DNA of 64,000 nt, taken from contig NZ_JOIY01000040.1 of assembly GCF_000720185.1 (NCBI RefSeq), forward strand, positions 1 through 64,000, read 5' to 3'. Made by a program: the position numbers and the translations under genes. This DNA is from Streptomyces sp. NRRL S-340 (GTDB lineage Bacteria; Actinomycetota; Actinomycetes; Streptomycetales; Streptomycetaceae). The stretch's first letter is position 1. The number at the start of each line of letters is the position of its first letter. This document shows positions 32,465 through 41,733 of this stretch, in pieces. The notes beneath the pieces are model-generated. The model searched no databases, was not told where the DNA came from, and saw only the letters and a list, made by a program, of their open reading frames with translations.

Positions 32465-33118
32465 ATGACGGCCGCACACTCCCCCGCCTCCCCCGCCGCA
32501 CCCGCCCCGCCCGCCGGCCGCCCCCCGCTCGGCCTGCGCGAGCGGAAGAAGATCAGGACCCGTGAGGCGATCCGCGCGGCGACGTACGCGCTGGTCCGGG
32601 AGCAGGGCTACGACGCCACGACGATCGAGCAGATCGCCGAACGGGCGGAGGTCTCACCGTCGACCGTCTGCCGGTACTTCCCCGCCAAGGAGGACATCGT
32701 CCTCACCGACGCATGGGACCCGCTGCTGGCGCGGGAACTGCGCGCCCGGCCCGCCGACGAGCCCTGGGCCTGCTCCGTCCGCCACGCGCTGCACACGGCC
32801 ATCGGCCGCGGCGTGGACGACCCCGACGGCGAGGTGTCGCGGCTGCGCACCCGGCTGATGGCCGAGGTGCCCGCGGTGCGCTCGCGGATGATGGAGAGCA
32901 TGTCGGTCACCGGCCACCTGCTCCGCACCGCCGCGGCCGAGCGCACCGGCCGCGACCCGGAGAGCCTGGAGGTGCGGGCCTGGGCGGCGTCCCTGGTCGG
33001 CGCGCTGATGGAGACCACCATGTTCTGGGCCGAGAGGGGCCACCGCGACGACCTCGCGGACCTCGTCGACCGCACCCTCACCGTCCTCGAACACGGCCTG
33101 CCCCCGGAAAACCGCTGA
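32465..33118 (+). CDS. TetR-family transcriptional regulator
   Basis: The 217-residue product has an N-terminal TetR helix-turn-helix (about residues 20-75: LRERKKIRTREAIRAATYAL, TIEQIAERAEVSPSTVCRYF, ending PAKEDIVL). The helical ligand-binding domain (LHTAIGRGVDDPDGEVSRLR and later WAASLVGALMETTMFWAERG) is of the MftR/TetR_C type. The transcript appears leaderless. The next gene starts 33 bases downstream in the same orientation but encodes an unrelated Mut7-C protein; the regulated target cannot be deduced from position. Confidence 0.9.
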   Translation: MTAAHSPASPAAPAPPAGRPPLGLRERKKIRTREAIRAATYALVREQGYDATTIEQIAERAEVSPSTVCRYFPAKEDIVLTDAWDPLLARELRARPADEPWACSVRHALHTAIGRGVDDPDGEVSRLRTRLMAEVPAVRSRMMESMSVTGHLLRTAAAERTGRDPESLEVRAWAASLVGALMETTMFWAERGHRDDLADLVDRTLTVLEHGLPPENR

Positions 33119-33151
33119 GGCACCGGCAGCCCTCCGTGCCATCCTGACCAG

Positions 33152-33883
33152 GTGAACGGTCCCGAGATCCACGTCGAGTTCGCCCCCGGCCTGCACGTGT
33201 TCGTCCCGCACACCCGCCGCCGGGGCGCCACCGCGGTCGTCACCGACGGAGCCTCCTCGCTCGGCCACGTCGTCGAGTCCCTCGGCGTCCCCCTCACCGA
33301 GGTCGGCGCGCTGGTGGTCGACGGCCGCGAGGTGCCCGCGGCGCACGTCCCGCGGGCCGGCGAGTCCGTCCGGGTCCGCGCCGTCGAACGCCCCCAGCGA
33401 GTCCCCGGCGCCCCCCTGCGGTTCCTCCTCGACGTACACCTCGGCACCCTCGCCCGCCGCCTGCGCCTCCTCGGCGTCGACGCCGCGTACGAGTCGACGG
33501 ACATCGGCGACCCGGCCCTCGCCGCCCGCTCGGCGGCCGAGAAACGCGTCCTGCTCAGCCGCGACCGCGGCCTGCTGCGCCGCCGCGAACTGTGGGCGGG
33601 CGCCTTCGTCTACAGCACCCGCCCCGACGACCAGCTCCGCGACGTCCTCGACCGCTTCCACCCCCGGCTGAGGCCCTGGACCCGCTGCACCGCCTGCAAC
33701 GGCCTGCTGAGACAGGCCACCAAGGACGAGGTGGCCGACCAGCTCGCACACGGCACCCAGCGCACCTACGACGTCTTCGCGCAGTGCCGCGCCTGCGGGC
33801 GCGCGTACTGGAAGGGCGCCCACCACGACCAGCTGGAGGCGATCGTGGAACAGGCGATGAGTACGCGTGCGCAGGGGAGTTGA
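33152..33883 (+). CDS. Mut7-C RNase-fold protein with ubiquitin-like N-terminus
   Basis: The 243-residue product starts at GTG 33152. Residues 1-85 form the Mut7-C ubiquitin-like (ThiS/MoaD-like) domain (VHVEFAPG-type start, VPLTEVGALVVDGREV). Residues about 90-235 form the Mut7-C domain with a PIN-like core, LRFLLDVHLGTLARRLRLLG, VLLSRDRGLLRR and a zinc ribbon CTAC...CRAC (TRCTACNGLL and CRACGRAYWKG). The fold suggests nuclease activity on RNA; substrate unknown. The stop codon is embedded in a repeated TGAGTACGCG motif that precedes the next gene. Confidence 0.85.
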   Translation: MNGPEIHVEFAPGLHVFVPHTRRRGATAVVTDGASSLGHVVESLGVPLTEVGALVVDGREVPAAHVPRAGESVRVRAVERPQRVPGAPLRFLLDVHLGTLARRLRLLGVDAAYESTDIGDPALAARSAAEKRVLLSRDRGLLRRRELWAGAFVYSTRPDDQLRDVLDRFHPRLRPWTRCTACNGLLRQATKDEVADQLAHGTQRTYDVFAQCRACGRAYWKGAHHDQLEAIVEQAMSTRAQGS

Positions 33884-33890
33884 GTACGCG
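33858..33890. promoter_or_regulatory. Pair of TGAGTACGCG motifs before a small membrane-protein gene
   Basis: TGAGTACGCG occurs at 33858-33867 and 33881-33890, 23 bases apart. The second copy is in the context TTGAGTACGCGCACC and ends 40 bases before ATG 33931. The same motif, as a full palindrome, lies at 61852-61867 at almost the same distance from another small membrane ORF. Confidence 0.5.
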
Positions 33891-33930
33891 CACCGATCAG
33901 CGCGGCGGCCCGCTCCGGTTGGCTGGAGCC

Positions 33931-34275
33931 ATGACAGCGACGACACGGAACGCGGCAGCCGGGCAGCCCGGGAACAACAGCACGGTGTGGGCCGCCGTGG
34001 GACTCGGCCTGCTCGTGCCCATGGTCGTCGGCTGCTGGCTGCTGGCCCTCTCCACCGAGCACGGCACGCAGTGCCTGATGTACGGCGACTCCACCCAGGG
34101 CTGCCACCAGGGCGGGGGAGGCGTCCTCTACGGCTTGTTCTTCGCCTCCGCCGCCGCCGGCGTGACCGCGCTGGTGCTCCCCCGCCGGCGGGCGTCGGCC
34201 CGCACCGGGGCCGCCGTCCTCCAGTGGGCCGCCCAGGCGCTGCTGGCCGTCCTCATCCTCGCCTTCAACTCCTGA
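33931..34275 (+). CDS. Small integral membrane protein
   Basis: The 114-residue product starts at ATG 33931 after GCTGGAGCC. It has three hydrophobic segments (about residues 20-40, 65-83 and 93-112). Between the first two is an exported loop carrying two cysteines (TQCLMYGD and QGCHQGGGG) that could form a disulfide. No family is recognised. It lies 47 bases after the Mut7-C gene but the TGAGTACGCG pair between them may serve as its own promoter region. Its 3' end is 9 bases from the convergent thioredoxin-domain gene. Confidence 0.75.
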   Translation: MTATTRNAAAGQPGNNSTVWAAVGLGLLVPMVVGCWLLALSTEHGTQCLMYGDSTQGCHQGGGGVLYGLFFASAAAGVTALVLPRRRASARTGAAVLQWAAQALLAVLILAFNS

Positions 34276-34284
34276 GCACGGGCC

Positions 34285-36318
34285 TCACCCGCCCAGCGCC
34301 GCGCGCAGCCCCTCCGGGTCGCTGGTCGGGGCGTCGCAGGTGAAGTTGCGGCAGACGTACGCGGCGGGCTCGCCGCCCAGCAGCGGGCGGCCGGCGAGCA
34401 GCGGGAACTCGTCGCTGCCTTCGGTGCCGTAGGCGACGACGGCGCCGGGCGCGGGCGCCAGCAGCGCCGTACGGTGCAGGGCCCGGGCCCGCTCGTCGGC
34501 CGGGGACGGGCCGACGACCGCCACCTCGCGCGGCCCGTCGAGCGCGGCCTCGGCGACGGCCAGACCCCAGCCGACGAAGCGCGGGACGCGCGGGCCGAGC
34601 GCCTGGACGACCCCCAGTGCCCGTTCGGCGGCGGCGCGGTGCGGCTGCGAACCGGTGTGCGCCGCGTAACCGAGCAGGGCACCCGCGGCGGCCGTCCAGC
34701 CCGACGGAGTCGCGTTGTCGGTGGGGTCCTGGGGGCGCCGGATCAGCTTCTCGGCGTCGGTGGCGGTGTCGTACAGGGAACCGGACTCCGGGTCGGTGAA
34801 CCGGGTCAGGACGTGGTCGAGGAGCAGGCCCGCGAAGTCGAGCCAGACCCCTTCGCCGGTCACCGAGGCGAGCGCCAGGAAGCCCTCGGCGACGTCCGCG
34901 TAGTCCTCCAGCACCCCGGCGTTCTCCCCGGCGTGCCCGTCCCGGCTGGTGCGGGTCAGCCCGGCGCGCTCGTCCATGTGCAGCCGTACGAGCAGGTCGG
35001 CGGCGCCGAGCGCGGCCCCCACCAGGTCGGGGCGGTCGAAGTAGGCGCCGGTCTCGGCGAGGGCGGCGACCGCGAGGCCGTTCCAGGCGGCGACGACCTT
35101 GTCGTCCCGGCCGGGCGCGGGCCGCCGGGCGCGCGCCGCGGACAGACGGCGGCGGATCGCCTCGATGCGCGCGGCGTCGTGGACGCCCTCGCGGACGGGG
35201 AGCTGGAGGACGGAGGCGCCGTGCTCGAAGGTGCCCTCCTCGGTGACGCCGAAGTACTGGGCGGCGAGTTCGGCGTCCTCGTCACCGAGGACCTCGCGCA
35301 ACTGCTCCGGCGTCCACACGTAGTAGGCGCCCTCCACGTGCCGTCCCTGCCCGTCGTCGCTGTCGGCGTCGAGCGCGGAGGCGAAACCGCCCTGCTCCGT
35401 GCGCAGTTCGCGGACCATGAAGTCGGCGGTCTCCAGGGCCACGCGGCGGGCCAGTTCCGAGCCGGTGGTGCGCCACAGGTGGGCGTAGACCCGGCAGAGC
35501 AGCGCGTTGTCGTACAGCATCTTCTCGAAGTGCGGCACGACCCAGTCGCGGTCCACGGAGTAGCGGGCGAAGCCGCCGCCGAGCTGGTCGTACAGGCCGC
35601 CGCGGGCCATCCGCTCGCAGGTGTCCCGGGCCATCTGCAAGGCGCCCTCGGAGCCGGTGCGGGCGTGGTGGCGCAGCAGGAACTCGATCACCATGGACGG
35701 CGGGAACTTCGGCGCGCCGCCGAACCCGCCGCGCTGCGGGTCGTACTCGCGGGTCAGCCCGAGCAGCGCCTGCCCCAGCTCCTCGCCCCCCGGCGTCCGC
35801 GTACCGCCGTAGTCGATCTCGCGCTGGGCGAGGTCGCGGACGATCTTCCCGGCGACGTCGGTGACCTCGTCCCGGCGGGTCTCCCAGGCCTGCTGCACGC
35901 CTTGCAGCACCTGCCGGAAGGACGGCATCCCCTGCCGGGGCACGGGCGGGAAGTAGGTGCCGAAGTAGAACGGTTCGGCATCGGGCGTCAGGAACACGGT
36001 CATCGGCCAGCCGCCCTGCCCGGTGGCCGCCTGCACGGCCTCCATGTAGACGGCGTCGACGTCGGGCCGCTCCTCCCGGTCGACCTTGACGCTGACGAAG
36101 TGCTCGTTGAGGTAGTCGGCGGTGGCCCGGTCCTCGAAGGACTCGTGCGCCATCACGTGACACCAGTGGCAGCTGCTGTAGCCGACGCTCAGCAGCACCG
36201 GCACGCCCCGCTCGCGCGCCGCCGCGAAGGCCTCCCCCGACCAGGGCCACCAGTCGACCGGGTTGTCGGCGTGCTGGAGCAGGTACGGGGACGTCTCATG
36301 GGCCAGTCGGTTCGGCAT
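34285..36318 (-). CDS. Thioredoxin-domain / glycoside-like protein of the YyaL (spermatogenesis-associated 20) family
   Basis: The 677-residue protein starts at ATG 36318 with [20 protein letters not shown], the family's diagnostic N-terminus. A thioredoxin-like domain with [20 protein letters not shown] (CxxC) follows, then an alpha/alpha-barrel domain (from about residue 190) related to N-acylglucosamine epimerases, with [20 protein letters not shown]. The protein is widely conserved from bacteria to man without established activity; a redox or cellobiose/mannobiose-epimerase-like role is proposed for the fold. It is transcribed divergently from the STAND ATPase gene. Confidence 0.88.
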   Translation of the reverse strand: MPNRLAHETSPYLLQHADNPVDWWPWSGEAFAAARERGVPVLLSVGYSSCHWCHVMAHESFEDRATADYLNEHFVSVKVDREERPDVDAVYMEAVQAATGQGGWPMTVFLTPDAEPFYFGTYFPPVPRQGMPSFRQVLQGVQQAWETRRDEVTDVAGKIVRDLAQREIDYGGTRTPGGEELGQALLGLTREYDPQRGGFGGAPKFPPSMVIEFLLRHHARTGSEGALQMARDTCERMARGGLYDQLGGGFARYSVDRDWVVPHFEKMLYDNALLCRVYAHLWRTTGSELARRVALETADFMVRELRTEQGGFASALDADSDDGQGRHVEGAYYVWTPEQLREVLGDEDAELAAQYFGVTEEGTFEHGASVLQLPVREGVHDAARIEAIRRRLSAARARRPAPGRDDKVVAAWNGLAVAALAETGAYFDRPDLVGAALGAADLLVRLHMDERAGLTRTSRDGHAGENAGVLEDYADVAEGFLALASVTGEGVWLDFAGLLLDHVLTRFTDPESGSLYDTATDAEKLIRRPQDPTDNATPSGWTAAAGALLGYAAHTGSQPHRAAAERALGVVQALGPRVPRFVGWGLAVAEAALDGPREVAVVGPSPADERARALHRTALLAPAPGAVVAYGTEGSDEFPLLAGRPLLGGEPAAYVCRNFTCDAPTSDPEGLRAALGG

Positions 36319-36514
36319 ACCCCCATCCTGCCTCACCCGCACCGGCCGGGCACGGAACGTGACCGGCGGCCCCGGACCCCCGGGGTGGGCGGCATGTCAC
36401 TCCGCGCGACCGGCCGTCATTCCTTGGTGGCCGTTGATCGCCACCCCCTCGCGCTCGCGCCCCGCTCGAAGGACACTCGTAGGCACAGGAGTTGCCGCCG
36501 GAGGGGGACGGGAC

Positions 36515-39500
36515 ATGCGGGACGCTCATCGGGCGGAGGCCGAACGGCTGCTCGCCCGGGCCGTGGAGGAGGAGGTGCGCCGGTCGGGCGGGCGGGTGGA
36601 CGGCGGTGTGCTGCTGTCGCGCGCCAAGGCCGCGCTGGACTCCCTCGCCCGGCCGGCCCAGGAGGAGTACGAGGCGTACACCCGGGCGCTGGACGAGGCG
36701 GCGGCCGGGCAGCTGACGTTCGCGCAGCGCTACGCGCGCGAGGGCGCCGGAACTCCCCTGATGGTCGCGGTGGTCGCCGCGCTCGCCGCCGCCGTGGGCG
36801 ACGTGGCGCTCGGCACCGGGGCGGGCACCGCGCTCGGCGCGGGTGCCGTCGTCGCCGTGGCGGGCGCCGCCGCCACCGTCGTCAAGGTGGGCGCCGCCCA
36901 TCTGCCCGCGGCCCACCACCGGGCGGGCGCGGCCGGCCAGCCCGGCGGTCCCGAGCAGCTGCGGCTGCAGTGGCTCACCGCCCTGGAGGTGCGCGGCATC
37001 CGGCCGTTCCTGGACCAGCAGCGCGTGCTCACCGCCTCCGCCGCGCCGAAGAAGGCGGCGCCCCGGCTGCGCGGCGCGGACAAGAGCGCGGCGGCTCGCA
37101 GGCGCAGCGTGCTGGAGCAGTCCTTCGGGCAACTGCCCGAGCCGGACGGCGTCTTCGCCGGGCGGCGGCAGGAGGTGGCGCGGATCCGGCAGTGGGTGCA
37201 GGCGGCCCGCGCCCACACCGAGACCCGGCCGACGGTCGTCGTCCTGCACGGCGCGCCCGGCTCCGGCCGCTCCACCCTCGCCGTCCGCGCGGCGCACGAG
37301 CTGCGCGACCAGTTCCGCGGCGCGGTCGTCGTCGACCTGCGCGGAGACAGCGCCGAGGAGCCGCCGCTGACCACCCGTGACGCGCTGCTGCACCTGCTGA
37401 ACCGGCTGGGCGCACCCCGCGAGCAGCTCCTGTTCCGCGACCGCTCCTCGCCCGACCAGCAGGTCAAGCGGCTGGGCGAACTGTACGACCAGCATCTGAC
37501 GGGGCTGCCGGTGACGATCGTGCTGGACGACGCCTCGGACGCCGCTCAGGTGGCCGCCCTGGTGCCCGAGCGCTCCGACGGCCTGGTCCTGGTCACCGCC
37601 CGCACCCCGCTGGAGCTGTCCGCCGGCCTGCCGGCCTGGGTGTACCAGCTCCCGGTGGAGGCCCTGGACGAGGCCGGCGCAGAGGAGCTGCTGGCCGCCG
37701 CCGCCGAGGACACCGCCGGTCCCTACGACGCGGAGTCCGCCGAGCGGATCCGCGCGCTGTGCGGCGGGCTGCCGCTGGCGCTGCGGATCGCGGGCTCCGC
37801 CCTCGGCCCGCGCTCGCCGCGCCGGCTGGCCACGGACCTCGCGGCGTACGGCCCGGTGGATCCCGTCGAGCGGGCCCTGTGGCTGCGCTACACCGACCAG
37901 GCGGAACCGGCCCGCCGGCTGCTGCGGCGGCTCGCCCTGGCGGGCCGCGCCTCGCTGGGCGCCGCGGCGGCGGCCGCGCTGCTCGCCACGGACGAGGCAG
38001 AGGCGACCCGGCACCTGACGGCCCTGGCCCGCGCCGGTCTGATCGACCACGTGCGCGGCAGCCGCTACCGGCTGCACGACCTGGTGCGGTCCTTCGCCCA
38101 CGCCCGGCTGCTGGACGAGGAGGACCCCGCCGAGCGGACGGCCGCGCAGGAACGGCTGATCGGGAACTACGCCGAGCTGGCCGACTCGGTGCTGCGCCTG
38201 GTCGACGGCAACAACTCGACCCGCTCGGACCGCTTCAGCCCGCACGGTTTCACCTCCCTCGACGAGGCGCTGCGCTGGCTGGACGACGAGTCCAGCTTCA
38301 TCACGGCGGCCCTGCGGCACGCGGAGGACGTGGACCAGGCGGCCGTCCTCAACCTGCTGGGCGCGCTGTGCGACTACTGCCTGCTGCGCGGCGACCTGTA
38401 CCGGCTGGGTGAGATCAGCGAGCTGACCCAGGCCGTAGACCAGGGGCTGCTGGTCCGCTCGGTGCAGTGGCGCACCGGCATCGCGGCCCGGCAGCTGGGC
38501 GAGCTGGACAAGGCGCGCGCCACGCTGGCCTCCGTCGTGGACCTGTACCGCGAGGCGCACCACGAGGCGGGCGCGGCCCGCGCGCTGAACTCGCTCGGCA
38601 TCACCCTGCACCACCAGGGCAGCCTGACCGAGGCCGCGGCCCGGCTGCGCGAGGCCATGGCGTTGCAGGACGTGCCGGAGCTGGCCACCGACCGGGCGTG
38701 GACGATGCACGCGCTGGCGGCCGTGGAGCGTGACCGGGGCAACCTGGCCGAGGCGCTGGACCTGCTGACGCGTTCCCTGGTGCTGCACCGCGAGGGCGGC
38801 TCCGTGCACGGCGAGGCGTGGGCGCACTTCCAGCTGGGCCAGCTCGCGCTGCGCCAGGGCGACGTGGAGGAGGCGGAGGCGCACCTGGGCGAGGCCCTGG
38901 AGCGTTACGGCCGCACCCGCGACGCCCGCGGCGAGGCCTGGGCGCTGACGCAGCTGGCGCGCGCCCGGCTGCTGGCCGGGGAGACCGCGGAGGCGGTGGA
39001 GGCGCTGCGCGGGGCGGCCGCCCGGCACCGTGACAACGAGGACGCCCGCGGTGAGGCGTGGACGCTGTACTACCTGGGCCAGGCGCTGGAGGAGACCGGC
39101 GGTCTGGACCAGGCGGTGCGCGAGCTGGAACGGGCCCGCACGATGTTCTCCCGGATGCGGGACGTCTACGGTCTGGCCTGCGCCCGTCACCATTCGGCCC
39201 GGGTCACCCGCGACCAGCGGGCGGCGCAGACCGGCTCGCTGCGCAACTCCGGTTTCGCCCGTCAGCTCCTGGTGGACGCGCGCGCCGACTTCCAGCGCAT
39301 CGGGGTGGCGCACGGCGAGGCCTGGACGTGCCTGGAGCTGGCCGTGGTCGACGCGGGCAACGCCCGCATCCCGCAGGCGCTCGCCCTGTGTGACGAGGCG
39401 CTGGCGCTGTTCGCCTCCTACGGCGACCGGCGCGGCGAGGACTGGGCGCGCTTCGTGCGCTGCACGCTGCTGCCGTTCGCGGCGCCCGGCGGCGTGGAGG

Positions 39501-39718
39501 TCGGTACGGCCGTCGCCCAGGAGGACCTGGCGGCGCTGGCCCGCGCCGGCCACCCGCTGCGGGACCGGAAGCTGGAGGGCTGCATCGAGGCGTACCAGCT
39601 CGTCCTGGAGCGCGGTGTGAGCCTGGAGGGCGGCTGGCAGGCCTGGCGCCTGGGCATGGTCCCGGACCGGCACGCCCGTGAGGTGATGGGTGTGCAGGCG
39701 GCACCGGCGCGGGGGTGA
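36515..39718 (+). CDS. Large STAND (NB-ARC) ATPase with membrane segments and TPR array
   Basis: The 1067-residue protein starts at ATG 36515 after GGAGGGGG. Residues 1-75 are a helical head. About 75-130 are Ala/Gly-rich hydrophobic helices, probably membrane-inserted. An NB-ARC domain spans about 215-470: P-loop GAPGSGRST with Arg252 where Lys is expected, Walker B IVLDDASDAAQVAALVP, VTARTPLEL and CGGLPLALRIAGSAL. A winged-helix region with YRLHDLVRSFAHARL follows, then TPR repeats from about 640 (ARALNSLGITLHHQGSLTEA, EAWAHFQLGQLALRQGDVEE, EAWALTQLARARLLAGETAE). There is no DNA-binding domain as in AfsR. Role unknown: signalling or defence. Confidence 0.85.
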   Translation: MRDAHRAEAERLLARAVEEEVRRSGGRVDGGVLLSRAKAALDSLARPAQEEYEAYTRALDEAAAGQLTFAQRYAREGAGTPLMVAVVAALAAAVGDVALGTGAGTALGAGAVVAVAGAAATVVKVGAAHLPAAHHRAGAAGQPGGPEQLRLQWLTALEVRGIRPFLDQQRVLTASAAPKKAAPRLRGADKSAAARRRSVLEQSFGQLPEPDGVFAGRRQEVARIRQWVQAARAHTETRPTVVVLHGAPGSGRSTLAVRAAHELRDQFRGAVVVDLRGDSAEEPPLTTRDALLHLLNRLGAPREQLLFRDRSSPDQQVKRLGELYDQHLTGLPVTIVLDDASDAAQVAALVPERSDGLVLVTARTPLELSAGLPAWVYQLPVEALDEAGAEELLAAAAEDTAGPYDAESAERIRALCGGLPLALRIAGSALGPRSPRRLATDLAAYGPVDPVERALWLRYTDQAEPARRLLRRLALAGRASLGAAAAAALLATDEAEATRHLTALARAGLIDHVRGSRYRLHDLVRSFAHARLLDEEDPAERTAAQERLIGNYAELADSVLRLVDGNNSTRSDRFSPHGFTSLDEALRWLDDESSFITAALRHAEDVDQAAVLNLLGALCDYCLLRGDLYRLGEISELTQAVDQGLLVRSVQWRTGIAARQLGELDKARATLASVVDLYREAHHEAGAARALNSLGITLHHQGSLTEAAARLREAMALQDVPELATDRAWTMHALAAVERDRGNLAEALDLLTRSLVLHREGGSVHGEAWAHFQLGQLALRQGDVEEAEAHLGEALERYGRTRDARGEAWALTQLARARLLAGETAEAVEALRGAAARHRDNEDARGEAWTLYYLGQALEETGGLDQAVRELERARTMFSRMRDVYGLACARHHSARVTRDQRAAQTGSLRNSGFARQLLVDARADFQRIGVAHGEAWTCLELAVVDAGNARIPQALALCDEALALFASYGDRRGEDWARFVRCTLLPFAAPGGVEVGTAVAQEDLAALARAGHPLRDRKLEGCIEAYQLVLERGVSLEGGWQAWRLGMVPDRHAREVMGVQAAPARG

Positions 39719-39753
39719 GGCAGCGGCGCGAGCGGGCGTGCGGGCATGACGGA

Positions 39754-39793
39754 GGGTGACTCCGCGCACCGGGTGCGGTGGGCGGAATCACCC
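39754..39793. terminator. Hairpin between convergent genes
   Basis: GGGTGACTCCGCGCACC pairs with GGTGGGCGGAATCACCC (two mismatches) around GGGTGC, 36 bases after the STAND gene stop. Confidence 0.6.
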
Positions 39794-39806
39794 GCTGGGC
39801 GGCAGG

Positions 39807-40043
39807 TCAGCCCTTGGAGGGGTGGGCGCGGCCGGGGCCGCCCTTGCCCGAGGGGTCGGCCTCCTGGGCCTCCTTGAAGTCCACCTTGCCCATGTGGCGG
39901 TTCATGGACTTCATCAGGAACCACACCGCCAGGGCCATCACCGCGAAGACGATGAAACCGAGGACGCCGGGGGTGACCTTGTTCTTGTCGAACTCGGCCA
40001 GGGTGACCAGATGCGTCGTTGCCAGGCTCGCGCTTGCGCTCAT
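39807..40043 (-). CDS. Small single-pass membrane protein upstream-coupled to mca
   Basis: The 78-residue product (ATG 40043; ATG 40052 adds MPD) has one membrane helix, about residues 27-46 (VTPGVLGFIVFAVMALAVWF). It ends in a cytoplasmic, charged C-terminus (MNRHMGKVDFKEAQEADPSG). It follows mca by 15 or 6 bases on the same strand and is probably co-transcribed. Small membrane proteins of this type are conserved next to mca in Streptomyces from memory. No function is known. Confidence 0.75.
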   Translation of the reverse strand: MSASASLATTHLVTLAEFDKNKVTPGVLGFIVFAVMALAVWFLMKSMNRHMGKVDFKEAQEADPSGKGGPGRAHPSKG

Positions 40044-40058
40044 GTCAGGCATTCTCCC

Positions 40059-40937
40059 TCAGTGCTGCCGGACGCCCGCAAAGAGGTCGTCCTCGGGCAG
40101 CGAGGTGTCCACGAGCGACTTCGCCAGCTCGTACTCCTCGGTCGGCCAGACCTCCTTCTGGACGTCCATCGGCACCCGGAACCAGCCGCCGTCGGGGTCG
40201 ATCTGCGTGGCGTGGGCGATCAGCGCCTTGTCGCGGATCTCGAAGAAGTCCGCGCAGGGGACGTGCGTGGTCAGCGTGCGGTCCTTGTGGCCGGACTTCT
40301 CCCAGCGCTCCAGCCACTCGCCGTAGGGGGACTCCAGGCCGCGGTCGAGCAGGGCCTTGTGCAGCGCCTCGGTGCGCGCGCGGTTGAAGCCCTGGTTGTA
40401 GTACAGCTTCAGCGGCTGGTGGGCCGGGCCGTACTCGTCCTCCGGGTACTTCGCGGTGTCCGCCGCGCCCTCGAACGCCACCATCGAGATCTTGTGGGTC
40501 ATGATGTGGTCGGGGTGCGGGTAGCCGCCGTTCTCGTCGTAGGTGGTGATCACCTGCGGGCGGAAGGAGCGGATCTGGCGCACCAGCTCGCCGGCGGCCT
40601 TGTCGACGTCCTCCAGGGCGAAGCAGCCCTCGGGCAGCGGCGGCAGCGGGTCGCCCTCGGGCAGGCCGGAGTCGACGAAGCCGAGCCACTCCTGCCTGAT
40701 GCCGAGGATCTCGCGCGCCTCGTCCATCTCCTTCTTGCGCACTTCGTGGATGTGCTCCTCGATGTACGTGTCGCCCTGGAGCTTGGGGTTGAGGATGGAG
40801 CCGCGCTCTCCGCCCGTGCAGGTCACCACCAGCACGTCCACCCCCTCGGACACGTACTTCGCCATGGTGGCCGCGCCCTTGCTCGACTCGTCGTCGGGAT
40901 GCGCGTGCACGGCCATCAGTCGCAGCTGGTCAGTCAA
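40059..40937 (-). CDS. mca: Mycothiol S-conjugate amidase
   Basis: The 292-residue zinc amidase cleaves mycothiol S-conjugates to release mercapturic acids and glucosaminyl-inositol, detoxifying electrophiles. It has the LmbE-family metal motif VHAHPDDESSKGAATMAKY, TCTGGERGSILNPKLQGD, DENGGYPHPDHIMTH and a C-terminal GWFRVPMDVQKEVWPTEEYE segment characteristic of Mca rather than MshB. The start is a TTG at 40937, with GAGGAATG upstream. Mycothiol use confirms an actinobacterial host. It is divergent from the DUF4307 gene. Confidence 0.95.
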   Translation of the reverse strand: MTDQLRLMAVHAHPDDESSKGAATMAKYVSEGVDVLVVTCTGGERGSILNPKLQGDTYIEEHIHEVRKKEMDEAREILGIRQEWLGFVDSGLPEGDPLPPLPEGCFALEDVDKAAGELVRQIRSFRPQVITTYDENGGYPHPDHIMTHKISMVAFEGAADTAKYPEDEYGPAHQPLKLYYNQGFNRARTEALHKALLDRGLESPYGEWLERWEKSGHKDRTLTTHVPCADFFEIRDKALIAHATQIDPDGGWFRVPMDVQKEVWPTEEYELAKSLVDTSLPEDDLFAGVRQH

Positions 40938-41139
40938 GGCTCATTCCTCAAGGTCAAGTCGGTGCCCGGCGTCGTCGGGCGCTGCACGGCCGCCGCGTCG
41001 GTGCCCCGCCGGTGCGGGGTGGCGGTCGAGCGGCGGTCCGGGGCTTCTATAGTGACCGAATCGGGGGGCGAATAATTCCGGAGCGGGGCTCCGGGGCCCC
41101 TCGCGGGACGACCGTCCCGCCCCTGCCGAGAGGACGATC

Positions 41140-41538
41140 ATGAGTACGGCGAGCACCCGGCTGCCCGAGGGCCGCTACGGCCGCTCCCCGGACGAACGCG
41201 CCGACCGCAAACTCAAGATCGCCGGTGCCGTCCTCGGGGCCCTGCTGCTCGCCCTGATCGGCTACTTCGCCTACCACTACGTGGGGCAGAACAAGATCAG
41301 CGCCCAGGTCGTCTCGTTCCAGGCGTCGGACGACTCGGTGCAGATCCACCTGGAGGTGCACAAGGACGCCGGAGCGCGCGGTTACTGCACGCTGCGCTCG
41401 CAGGCGGCCGACGGCACCGAGGTGGGCCGGGCCGATTTCCGCTTCGACCAGCGCGCCAAGCAGGTCGACAAGGTCCTCACCCTGCGCACCACGGCCCGGG
41501 GGACGACCGGCGAGCTGCTGGGCTGCCACGCCGACTGA
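41140..41538 (+). CDS. DUF4307 membrane-anchored protein
   Basis: The 132-residue product starts at ATG 41140. A basic N-terminus (RLPEGRYGRSPDERADRKLK) precedes one membrane helix (about residues 28-50, IAGAVLGALLLALIGYFAYH). The exported domain carries two conserved cysteines (GYCTLRSQ and LLGCHAD) and a beta-sandwich-like pattern VQIHLEVHKDAGARG. This is the actinobacterial DUF4307 family, usually found beside mca and greA as here. Its function is unknown. Confidence 0.88.
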   Translation: MSTASTRLPEGRYGRSPDERADRKLKIAGAVLGALLLALIGYFAYHYVGQNKISAQVVSFQASDDSVQIHLEVHKDAGARGYCTLRSQAADGTEVGRADFRFDQRAKQVDKVLTLRTTARGTTGELLGCHAD

Positions 41539-41733
41539 CGCGGTCCGGGCGGGGCGACACCCGCGCTTCTTCCGGAATACGCGGTCGCTGACCTGCGTTG
41601 ACGCAATTTAGATGGCTTATGTCCTCCCCCTTTCGCCACTGAATTGTTAGGCTCGTGGTTTCGCCCATCCATGAGGGACCATTCTTCTGGGTAGGGCGAT
41701 GCTTTGTATTCCCAGTACCGACGAGGAGCACCT

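Noticed and set aside
36296..39769. 1157-codon open frame antisense to the STAND ATPase gene
   Set aside because: Typical shadow of a high-GC gene; composition is Gly/Arg/Gln/Val-rich with no domain, while the opposite strand has clear NB-ARC and TPR motifs.
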